From NCBI GenBank assembly GCA_025200525.1, contig CM045767.1, positions 116,558,021 through 116,622,020 of the forward strand: a DNA stretch of 64,000 nucleotides. Direction: 5' to 3'. A model generated the notes under the pieces. That model saw only the letters and a list, made by a program, of their open reading frames with translations. It was not told where the DNA came from and made no database searches. The position numbers were made by a program, and so were the translations under genes. Numbering within the stretch: position 1 is the stretch's first letter; every line of letters starts with the position of its first letter. The DNA comes from Camellia lanceoleosa (taxonomy: Eukaryota; Streptophyta; Magnoliopsida; Ericales; Theaceae). This document shows positions 37,882 to 47,750 of the stretch, piece by piece.

Positions 37882-40352
37882 TGTGACAACCCTCACCTCT
37901 AATTAGTGTTAAACTGTGATTAAGCATGATAAGTAATGGATTAAGATGAAATCCTGAACTGATTGCATGAGCGTATTGCTTTAATTGCATTTCTATCTGT
38001 TTGTCATTGAACGATCTGTTCATGTTTTAATTTCGAATCATGAATTGAAGGCCTTATCTGTGACCGAATCAGAAAGTGACTAGTGTTACATGCTAATTAG
38101 GATTTATAGAATTTTATGGTAGGTTTAATTAAAATTTGATTTAGAACAATTAGATTAGATTAAATAATGTTAAACTAATTGAACCTAGGTAATTACACTT
38201 TTGCCATTAGTGGGCATTTTCTAGGCCATTAGTTTGATTTCATGTTTGGCATCATTTCTTCATCTCATTTCCTAGACCAAACCGTGTGAGAAAGGGAGAG
38301 TAGGAGAAGAATTGATTTCATCAAGAAATTGGCTTGAACTTAGAGGAATTCAAGAGGACTTGCATATTTGAGCTACCATACTTGGAATTCAAGACTTAAG
38401 GTAGGAATTCATCATTTTAATTATGAATTTAAGTTGTTACTTGCATGGTTCATGGAAATATTGGAGATTAGAGTCAAGTTATAGCCTAAAGAGTTGAATT
38501 GGGAAGCAATGTGTGCATGCATGTCCATATCATTGAGTTTTGAGATCATTTACATGAGAATTTCCACATGCATGTTCATATTTTAGTTGTGGTCCATGAA
38601 TTCACCATGATTTTGAGCTCAATCTTGCATTTGATCATGTTTTGGAGCATTAGAATTCATAAGAACTCTTGCATGTTATATTCTTACATTGTTCATGAAA
38701 GTTTCATTGAAATTGTGTTCAATTGGCTTACCTTTGGGCTTGATTTTACAAAATAATCTTTGAAACATGTTGTATTATGGGTTTCTAAGTGTTTTCCAGA
38801 AAATTAGCCCAGAAAAATTGAATTTGAAGCTTTAGAGGTTGAGTTTTGTGCTTGAGGATCAATCTGGAAATTCCAGATTTTTTATCCATGCTCGAGCGGA
38901 GGACTTCACGCTCGAGCATACACTCTGAGTACATGCACTTCCGCTCGAGCATCGAGGGTCACGCTCGAGCGTGAAATGCATATGCCCAGAAGTTCATGTG
39001 TTTTGCAGTCCGCTCGAGCGAGGTAATCTGCACTCGAGCAAGGGTCTGAGTCTCATACTCAATCGTGGGTCGAGCGTCCATCGAGCGTGAAAAACGTGCA
39101 ACTAGTACTTTTTCATGAGTTTGCAGTCCGCTCGAGTGAGGGAAGTCACGCTCGAGCGGAGCCTCTTTGTCTGCATGTCCGCTCGAGTGGGGAAAGCCAC
39201 GCTCGAGCGAGACCCCTGTTTTCAGCAAATTTTGAAAAGTGTTTTAATGTACATCTTTGCATCCTCATCCCGTCCTAGGCATTCTTAGGCTATGTTTAAG
39301 GCATCTTAATGAGGATAATGTTATAGAACCACACCAAATCAAGTTAAAGGGCTAAGTTATTAATCCCAAGTGTGTAACTTGTGTTCATTCTGCAATTGTG
39401 TAGGGTTGGCACCCGAGGACGCTGACTAGCCTGTCTTTAGCCCAGTACGCTGTGAGTAACAATGTTGTAAAGATACGTTCAATTATAATTATTTTTGAAC
39501 GATTGATTATACTGCTTTCTGAAATGACATTGTTCACTGAATGAATGTTTGTCCTATTTGTAAACTGTACTTGTGGCATCCATAGCAACTTCTTTATCTT
39601 TATCGCCATCGCTTATTCAGAGATCTCTGTCAGTTCCAATGTTTGAAACTACTATTGTCTACTGTTTTGATGGCCATAAACTGACTGTTCGGTCTATTAA
39701 GACCTACTGTACTGTTTTGCTATTGGACGTACCACGTATGACTGTTATGATTTCTAAATGACTGATATGGCATGAAATATGAGCCACTAATTGAATAACT
39801 GATTTACTGATGCAAATGACTGTTTTAAGTAATGAAGGGACATTCATTCTTAACCCCTTTACACGTTTGTTATTCACTGGGCTTTAGCTCATTGTTTATA
39901 TTTATATGTAGGTGTCCAGGCACCAGACCGAAGCTAGGAGCGTCAAGTTAAGCTCTGGTTTGTTAAGCCAACCATTGTGCCTCACTTCGAGGTTTCGAGT
40001 TCCTTCAAGGTAAGGCTGTTTTGGGGTGTTTCAGATTCACCCTTTTGTCTCCGTTTTGTATTGACTGATAGGACTTGACTGTACAGTTATGGTGAAGGGA
40101 TTTGGTCCATAACCTGGATGTTATGTGTATATGATGTATGTATATATGTTTTGGTTATGAATGTGGCTTGTTCATAAAAGTCTTTTTGCATTCAAATTTT
40201 CACAGCTCATTGGACATATTTTCATTACTGTTTGGCTTCCGCCAGCCCCTTACTCTGTATTACTGTCACTATTGTTAAGCAGGCCTTCGATAATCACGGA
40301 TTACTGGCCGGTTGCGATGCTAAACCCATAGGGGTGGGTTTGGGTCGTGACA
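37882..40352 (+). repeat. Chromovirus LTR, intact copy (functions as 5' LTR)
   Basis: TGTGACAACCCTCACC...GGGTTTGGGTCGTGACA, 2471 bp, followed at once by PBS and gag. No 5-bp duplication around it, so it is part of the rearranged element and not a separate insertion. GGGCTTTAGCTCATTG near 39880 and a CTCGAG-rich module at 38885-39215 are its clearest internal marks. Confidence 0.92.
38885..39215 (+). repeat. CTCGAG palindrome cluster in the chromovirus LTR
   Basis: Ten CTCGAG hexamers in about 330 bp, mostly within CGCTCGAGCG/ACGCTCGAGCGT, alternating with short spacers such as CATGCAGAC, TCTGCA and TTTGCAGTC. The minus-strand LTR has the same cluster at about 31085-31375. Confidence 0.9.
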
Positions 40353-40355
40353 GAG

Positions 40356-40367
40356 TGGTATCAGAGC
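40356..40367 (+). other. Primer binding site of the chromovirus
   Basis: TGGTATCAGAGC, three bases after the LTR end, complements plant initiator methionine tRNA. Confidence 0.9.
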
Positions 40368-40547
40368 ACGAGTTATACTGCACGCACGTGTCCAAATGAG
40401 CTATAGGATGTCCTAGAAAAGTAATTAGGGCATTGCATGAGCATGAGAAAGTGTGTGTAGCCATGATATGAATATATGTGTTAATGTGCTAATGTGCTTA
40501 AGTAAGCAATTTCCTACGTTTATTGTTACCGTATTGCATACAGTGAA

Positions 40548-41914
40548 ATGGAGAATGCAAGAAATGCCGATGAGTCTGAATCATCAGAGGCAAGAATGGC
40601 AAGGTTAGAAAGAATGGTTGAACTGTTGACTGAGGCTCTAACACAACAACAGAACCAATAGCCCCCACCTCTTCTAGTACAACCAGAACCAAATGTTCAT
40701 GATGATGTAATTGCTTTGACATAAAAGTTCAACAAAATGAAGCCACCATCATTTCAAGGAGGTCTTGAGCCACTAAAGGCCGAAGCATGGGTTTTAGAAA
40801 CCGAAAAACTATTTGAAGTGTTTTCGTGTTCTGAGGCACCCAAAGTGCTACTGGCTACGTTTACTTTACAAGAAGAGGCTAGACGGTGGTGGATGCTTAT
40901 ACGTGATACTAATAATGCTATGACTTGGGCTAAGTTTAAAGAAGCCTTCTTTGAAAAATACTTTCCTCAATGTGTCAGGGACCGCAAAGTGACTGAATTT
41001 GAGCAATTGAAGCAAGGTACCATGTCAGTAGCAGAATATGAATCTAAGTTCACTGAACTTGCCCGATACGCACCACACATGGTGGACACCGATTAAAAAA
41101 AGGCCAGGAAGTTTGAAGGCGGGCTTAATGTCAAGATACTGGATCGAATCAATGTTTTGAAATTACTTAAATATGTGGATGTTCTTGACCGGGCAATTAT
41201 GGCCAAAACAAATATCACTGTATTGCAACAGACTAAGTCATCGGTGACTGAATGGCGGGATAAGAGGCGAGGCTTTAATTTCAAAAAGGGCCGAAATAAC
41301 TCCTTGAATAAAAAGCAAAACACAGGGTCATCAAGCAGCTCTAGTCAGGGAAATGGTTCCACACCACCCTGCTCCGAATGTGGAAAAAGGCATAAGGGGG
41401 TTTGCTACAAGATTTCTGGTGCTTGTTATAGGTGTGGCAAGGTGGGCCACATGGTCAAAGATTGCCCTTCTACGTCTCAAGGCAATAGTAAGGCTGCAGC
41501 TAGTGCCACGACATCAACTGTTACACTAAAACCCAATCCCAAAGCTACTGGAAAGGAGCCTTTAAAGCAAGGCTAGGTGTTTGCACTCATACCGGGAGAT
41601 GTGCAGAACACCGAGATAGTTGTGTCAGGTATACTCTCAATTTGTGCCCAAAATGCTTATATTCTGATTGATTCGGGGTCTATACATTCGTTTGTCTCGC
41701 ATGCTTTTTCACGAAAATTAAATAGACCACTGGAACCCATGAACTATTTGTTAGCTGTATCTTCACCTGCTGGGGATCCATGACTTGTGCTTATGTGTAT
41801 CCTGCATGTGAAATTGTTATTGGGGATGCACTTTTGTATATTGATTTACTGCCCTTGAATATTGATCATTTTGATGTAATTTTGGGAATGGACTGGTTAA
41901 CAAAATATCATGCT
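40548..41914 (+). pseudogene. Chromovirus gag and start of protease
   Basis: ATG at 40548 begins MENARNADE, then a short coiled coil (MARLERMVELLTEAL). The retrotransposon gag domain follows: PPSFQGGLEPLKAEAWVLET, EARRWWMLIR, FKEAFFEKYFPQCVRD, MSVAEYESKFTELARYAP. A CCHC zinc knuckle [15 protein letters not shown] lies at about 41428-41472. The aspartic protease has its active site in AYILIDSGSIHSFVS and the later YIDLLPLNIDHFDVILGMDW. Stops at about 40660, 40721, 41093 and 41574 and a frameshift near 41775 show decay. The frame ends at KYHA, where 33 bp of LTR end are fused; the continuation is at 37119. Confidence 0.88.
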
Positions 41915-41945
41915 AAACCCATAGGGGCGGGTTTGGGTTGTGACA
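41913..41945 (+). repeat. 33-bp LTR 3'-end (U5) tail fused to protease
   Basis: CTAAACCCATAGGGGCGG followed by GTTTGGGTTGTGACA matches the last 33 bases of the LTR. The joint lies in ATGCTA, present in both protease (CATGCT) and LTR (GATGCTAAACCC). ATTGG, the target duplication, follows directly. Confidence 0.9.
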
Positions 41946-42097
41946 ATTGGTTCCAACCAAAAGTTACGACTATTGAGGAAACTCAAGATGTTGACAAACT
42001 AAAGCTAGATTATTTGGTTAGAAATCTCCAAACCTATGAGGCACACATGAATTTCAAAAGGAAACAAAAAGATGATATTGCTTTTAATAGTGCTTAT
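41946..42097 (+). pseudogene. Copia gag, piece 2
   Basis: After the target duplication the host gag resumes: WFQPKVTTIEETQDVDKLKL, then LVRNLQTYEAHMNF and KKDDIAFNSAY-like residues. This matches the Sirevirus gag region after the LPxRFxPKV motif. A one-base indel near 21618 is needed to link it to piece 1. It is cut at 42097 by the LARD-like element. Confidence 0.82.
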
Positions 42098-42734
42098 TGT
42101 CATGCCCCAAACCCGTCCCTAAAAGTTTGGGTATGATTATTTTAGAAACGGACAGTTAATTCGATACATACGATCTATGGGGTCTGAACGGAAGCACTTA
42201 ATAACATAAAATAATATAAATTAACATCCATTGAGCTCATACTTACATGCCAGGATCTCAATGTGCCAATAAATAGTTCCAAATAATATAGACAGACCTA
42301 TGAGAAGCAGATATTTACAGTTACACAATAACATATGTAGACATATGTATAGAACCAGCCTCACATGAGGGCATACAACAAAAATGTTGGTAAGAATGTT
42401 ATACCCGACCAATTAAAAGATTAAAGACCAAACTAGGGTTCACTATGGAAACACCAGAAAACACGTAAGCTTCTTCACATTGCCTGACCAAAAGGAGTGA
42501 CCAAAGCTGGACTAAGACTGACCTCCAGGTTGATTACCTACAGAGACAGACATATCACAAAGTGAGCGAGGCTTAGTGAATAATAGTACTTAAACAATTT
42601 AACGAATAAACTCAATATAAGGACAGAGGTTACATGGTTAATCTTTTCCTGTAAATATTTTCAAAACGAACTTGGGCCTAGTCTTTATACAGAGTGGCTT
42701 CAAGCCCAGTATCACACAGAACGGCCTTAGGCCT

Positions 42735-42855
42735 AACAGATTCAGCAGAGCGGCCTTAGGCTCAATAGATTTATACAGAGTGGCCTCTGGCCTAACAGAT
42801 TATACAGAATGGCCTCTGGCCTAACAGATTATACAGAATGGCCTCTGGTCTAGAT
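42735..42855. repeat. About 29-bp tandem array in LARD LTR
   Basis: The unit ATACAGAATGGCCTCTGGCC plus TAACAGATT is repeated, with more diverged GCGGCCTTAGGCC copies in front. The partner LTR (48375-48490) has one unit fewer. Confidence 0.8.
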
Positions 42856-43374
42856 ATTATCAGAACAGACTAGTCTTGGAGTTATACAGAGGCACACAGA
42901 TTCTTTTAATCATTCACATGAGTTAACATAGTTAATTTGCATTTAACAGAGTGCTAATGATCATTATTAGCAATAAGTAAAACGTATTTTATAGATCGGC
43001 CTTAGGCCCAAATATTAACAAAGCAGAGTGATTCCGGAGCCATATCAATGTATGCAGATTTTGCAATCATTTATAAATATTAACATAATTAACTTGCGAA
43101 GAACAGAGCATTAACAATAATAATTATTAACGATAGGTAAATGTACAATTATAGTACTAGTACTCACAGTGTTGTGGCGGAGCGCTAGTTCCTCCCAGAG
43201 TGTGTCCTACACACATACATAATTCACAAATTAATTCTTTTTCCTTGTTAAATCATTTTCTGACTCACGTCGCTTCGAATGAATTTACAAACATCGAAAG
43301 GCATCAAATACAGATTTCAAAAATATCCGAGGGTCAAGAACGTAAAACGGAGCAGACAGATTTTTCCAGCATGG

Positions 43375-43570
43375 GCCGCACGTGCAGCTGTGAACCCCGT
43401 ATGTGCGGCAAGGGTTCTCGTACGTGCGGCTGTGAGGTCTCGCACGTGTATATTTTTCAGAATGCAAAGTCCAATTTCCCCTTATTTTCCGCACGTGCGG
43501 CTGTGAGCCCCATACGTGCGGCAAGGCTTCCCGCACGTGCGGCCATGACCCCCGCATGTGCGGCGATTCT
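43375..43570. repeat. CCGCACGTGCGG palindrome cluster in LARD LTR
   Basis: About eight variants of CCGCACGTGCGG (core CACGTG, TACGTG or CATGTG) separated by GCTGTGAGCCC or CAAGGCTTC-type spacers. The partner LTR has the cluster at about 49010-49160, with 42 bp less. Confidence 0.88.
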
Positions 43571-44496
43571 GCCCAGCTTGCAGTCTGAAATTTCAAGCAA
43601 CTCCTCACTTGGCAAATTCAACATGAAGCACAAAATAAAGAAGATTAATGCAACGCAATAGTTCAATATTACGTTAATATGGACCACAAGTGTGTAATGT
43701 TACCAGAATCATGAGTCACAAATTCAATTAAGTTACTCCTTTTTGATTTCATAAACACAACCTAATCTTCTTAAACACACAAACATTATATATGTACCAA
43801 CATGTAATTCCAACATGAAAATTCTAGGCATGAGTCACAATTTCCCCATATAACCCAAATTGGCCCCCAAACAAGCACACAAGAAGTGTAATTTTCCAAT
43901 TAAACCATGATCACATACAACACTTTAAACATAAACCCTAGCTCACCCAAATGAAAGGGCATGCTTACCCAAATCCAAGAAAGAGTTTATTTAAGGTGAA
44001 GTTTACATACCTTGAGCTTAAATTTCCATAAACCCTCTCAAATCCCCCAATCTTCCTCCTTGTTGAACTTCTCCTCTTTCTCTAAAACTCTCCTCTTCCA
44101 ATTCTCTCTCAGGAGATATTTTATATAATAGCTTTAAGTTAAATGTGTAAAGAACATAGATATAAATATAAAAGGTGAATAAAGACGAAACTTAATCAGT
44201 TTAATCATTCCAAATCAAAATTTTACAGAAAATCCTATTATGATATAAAAATCATGCCTGTCTCAAATGTAAAATCAATTTCAGATAATTAAGTCTCTAA
44301 GGCTTCCAATTTCTGATCTGAATATTCTAATTATAACAGATTTTTTTTTCCCTCATTGGACAGATATGGATCCATAACCATAAGTTTCACTCAATTAAAT
44401 TTAATTTCACATGAAGTTTCATAATAAGCATATAAATGCATAGAATAGAGGACTGAAAACATACCAGAAAACATGTACGAGGGTCGGGTCATTACA

Positions 44497-44510
44497 CTCT
44501 CCCCCCCTCT
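44497..44510 (-). other. Polypurine tract of the LARD-like element
   Basis: AGAGGGGGGGAGAG on the minus strand abuts the LTR start TGTAATGACCC. Confidence 0.8.
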
Positions 44511-47500
44511 TAAATAAGTTTGGTCCCTCAAACTTGTTTTACCATGTAACAAGATTAGAACCCTCGGTCTCATACCATTGTTTAGTTCCGTTACAGATAT
44601 TTAATTCATTCCTCAGTTTGAACAGTTCACAAGTCAATTCGATATTTACCACAGTTATTAAAAAATTTTCAACATAACAAGCATCTCATAGTTTTATCCA
44701 ACTAGTCGTTTCGATGTCTATTTCAGGCATGTAGAAATACAAATAACGACTTTATATATTTATTTCGCAGGATCATGTGTCGAATAAGATAAGACTACAA
44801 GAGTCCATGGTAGGACATTCAAGGCATAAAATCCCCAATAGATAGGGTTTATAATCACAATATTTTCCTGTTAACAAGTTCCATAGCATCAATTCTCAAA
44901 TACAGAAACACACAATCCTCAAATACAAAAACATTATAGATATCATTTCCTTAAGCACATAACTCATATATTCCCCTACCATACATTAATTTTAATCACA
45001 ATTAAAAAAAAATGTTCTTTACTATGCTCATAACCAGATTGGCCTAGCATTAATAATTTATATAAAGTTCTCATTAGAAGGTACATGTTCAAACTTGCCC
45101 AGTTAAGTAATTCTTTGGGTAAATCATACATTGCAATTCACTCAGAGATGAGTTGTCAATTAAGGTTATACATAGTTTCCAAAAGAAATCAATTACGTGG
45201 TTAGATTCAAATCCGATTATGCCTAATTGAATCAGGCGTCACAGTCAACCAAGCAAGGTTCTACCTAACTACAAGGTATACCTCCCTTCAACAGTCACAA
45301 ATGAGTTGCTTAGGTACGTAGCCACTAGTTTCACAATTTGTTCGTAGTATTTCCTTATTTCCAAAAGCATTTCAAAGTCATACCATTATATTGGTTCAGA
45401 ATTATATGTAATAGTTCTTAACAAGGTCAGTACGACAGAAAGAAGAATCACAATACACATCGTTAATTCCTCATAGCATTACTTCTAAATACAGTAATAC
45501 AAAGAGAACCATACTCCGAATCAAGCGGTTACGATAATATCAAAACTGGTATCATATACTTTTGCAAATTCATGCAGATGTGCCATGATAGACACTTAAT
45601 CATACTATCATAAATTCATACCTGAGCAATAGAAATAGGTAGAACAACCATCTTTTCGAGCAAAGGAAGCCATCCAAAAATAAAGCCAAAAATCAAATTC
45701 AAAATCATGTTTAATTAATCAGTCGTAACAGTAAAGTGTAACATCCTCCCTTAATAAGCATTTCTTCTTGTTACAGCACGAATTAATTTGGCCCTTTTTT
45801 AATCATTTTCCTGTTCCACTGTTCAGATAATTCTTCCTTTTCCAACTGTAGGACACAAGGTCAACCACATGGTTCCGTATTCACCATTTATAATTACAGT
45901 GGGTCAGCAAACAGCCATACGGAAATTATAGACTAGTCGTATGACCCAGTCAGTTAACATAAGCAGAGTATCCGATTACTCCACGTACGTAGGTTCTACT
46001 AGGTCCATTTGTAGGGTCATAGATTCCATTAACTATTCAGCAACCATAGTAGTCACACCCTTCTGGAGTTCATCATGTCAATAAATTCAATGGTATGGCA
46101 AAAGAATAGTTTGACCAACTAATATAAGAGTTTGTCATTCTTGGCAAGATCAGTTCAATATGATAGCAAATCAATTTGCAACCACATAGTGTGTATTGTA
46201 CAAATCTATATATGCGCATGTAATAGGAAATAAATGTCCAGTACATATTGTTAATCCATCATTAATATAGAATATTCCCATGTCTATTCGATCTTAACAA
46301 AGTTCACCATATCATATAGAACAGTTCATATCATAGCCTCTAATATAAAATAGAGGACTAAATCAGCAATTTGCAATATCCGACATTCACATATTTACAT
46401 AGAAATATATCACAGAAATGATTTCTTAATCTTAGGTCATTCTTATACATAGGCAGGGTTTTAGTTCTTGCGGTAAATTATTGGATTACCAATCATTTAG
46501 TTTCGATCTCAGAGTAGTCAATAACTACCTATCTCTTTACAAGTGTCATATGAGCAGACACGTAATATGGGTGGCGTGCTTCATGTCATTCGACCATTCT
46601 TTATAAGAAATCCCGATTACAGATTACAGATTACACATAAACAAAATAGATTACAGACTACAGATTACAGATTACAGATTACAGATTCCTTAACTATAAG
46701 CAGACACAGTTATGATTACAGATTCCCATAAACAAGTCCCGATTACACACAAACAATACTCATTAGACATCATCAATAATTCCCTCGGTTCCCTATCAGA
46801 AGTCGCCAGTAATTTTCTCGATTCACGAAATCATATTAATTATATGCTGTTTCAAGGGCAATAATCAACTTCCAAGCATAGCTTACCTATTTAAACAATT
46901 AGTAGGAAGCAAAATCACAATTAATTAACTCCTTACACAATTTTAAGAGAGGTCACTATATGCATAACCCCTTCTTACAGCCAGTCGTACTCAATACAAT
47001 TTCAACTATCATGCAAAACACATCTTATCAAAATATCCAAACACAGTAACTTCTCAAAATGACAGGTCTAAGCATTGCTATGGCAAGGAAGACGTGGTTA
47101 TGTCATAAAAGTGAGAACGTCACATATATCATTTCATTTGGTCAGTAAGTCTTAGAAATTTTCAACACTTAGGGCTTAATCAATTCATCTAAACAGACGC
47201 TAGAAAATACAATCATGTTGTCATCATTTCCCACCGGTACCTATCCAAAATAACAGCCGATAACACACATTTCACTTAATCATTGGCATATAAATTGTCT
47301 TACCGATCAGCTCGAACCCCTACTACACTTCTGCAGTGCAACTCTGTTGATTTAATCCCATCTGCATGTCTTGCATTGTCCATCAATCTATATAAGATAA
47401 ACAGAGGCAATAATTCTCACAATTATTTATTATTTTATTTTTTTGCAATTCGTTTCAAATATGTCGTACAATTTTCCTTTTTTATTCTGTCTAACCGAGC

Positions 47501-47733
47501 GGAGGTAGAATCCTCCAGATCTTCTATCCTTATTCTCGCCATGTTCCGCATAACAATCAATCACAATATAAACAAAGAATACACAATATACATGGATCAT
47601 AATCGTTACCGTTAACAGATTACATTTAACGTTGCCATCAATCTTTCCATTTGCATTTAGAATATTATGCATGATGCCTAAGTCTGTTCTAGACATCTTA
47701 CAGCTCAATGGATTCATGTGTGAGATAGCAACT
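44511..47733. other. Non-coding interior of the LARD-like element
   Basis: No frame resembles gag, protease, RT or integrase on either strand; the longest open frames (about 110 aa near 47283-47756) show no family motif. A seven-base ACAGATT/TTACAGA tandem repeat occupies about 46616-46686. The rest is AT-rich and unrecognised. Confidence 0.75.
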
Positions 47734-47747
47734 CGTGCTTTGATACC
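47734..47747 (-). other. Primer binding site of the LARD-like element
   Basis: TGGTATCAAAGCAC on the minus strand, three bases from the LTR end, complements initiator methionine tRNA with one change. Confidence 0.85.
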
Positions 47748-47750
47748 ACT

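Larger units (their letters stand above)
21627..41945. mobile_element. Rearranged Ty3/gypsy chromovirus (Tekay/Del-like) with two U5 ends
   Basis: Flanked by perfect ATTGG (21622-21626, 41946-41950), and removing it restores the host gag reading. Left to right: LTR on minus (21627-32379, interrupted), integrase with chromodomain, RNase H and RT C-half on minus (32463-37125), then protease end and RT N-half on plus (37119-37881), full LTR on plus (37882-40352), PBS, gag and protease start on plus (40356-41914), and a 33-bp LTR tail (41913-41945). Both outer ends are LTR 3' ends (left TGTCACAACCTAAACC, right GGTTTGGGTTGTGACA), whereas a normal insertion has one U3 and one U5 end. Every part of one element is present once, in inverted and permuted order. 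Confidence 0.85.
42098..44496 (-). repeat. 3' LTR of the LARD-like element
   Basis: 2399 bp. It contains a tandem array at about 42740-42850 and CACGTG-type palindromes at 43375-43570. By eye it is about 90-95% like the partner LTR. Confidence 0.9.

Noticed and set aside
31080..39215. Regularly spaced CGCTCGAGCG words resembling a CRISPR array
   Set aside because: The repeats are short, variable palindromes with uneven spacing inside LTRs of a plant genome; no cas genes.
37882..40352. Solo LTR insertion into RT
   Set aside because: No duplicated flank, and it is followed by PBS and gag of the same element.
32463..41914. Two separate chromoviruses meeting head to head
   Set aside because: The two halves complement each other almost without overlap (RT split at the active site, protease split at KYHA), and one target duplication encloses both.
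43200..43661. Ala/Arg-rich open frames on both strands in the LARD LTR
   Set aside because: Products of the CCGCACGTGCGG repeats; the same frames recur in the other LTR with an indel.
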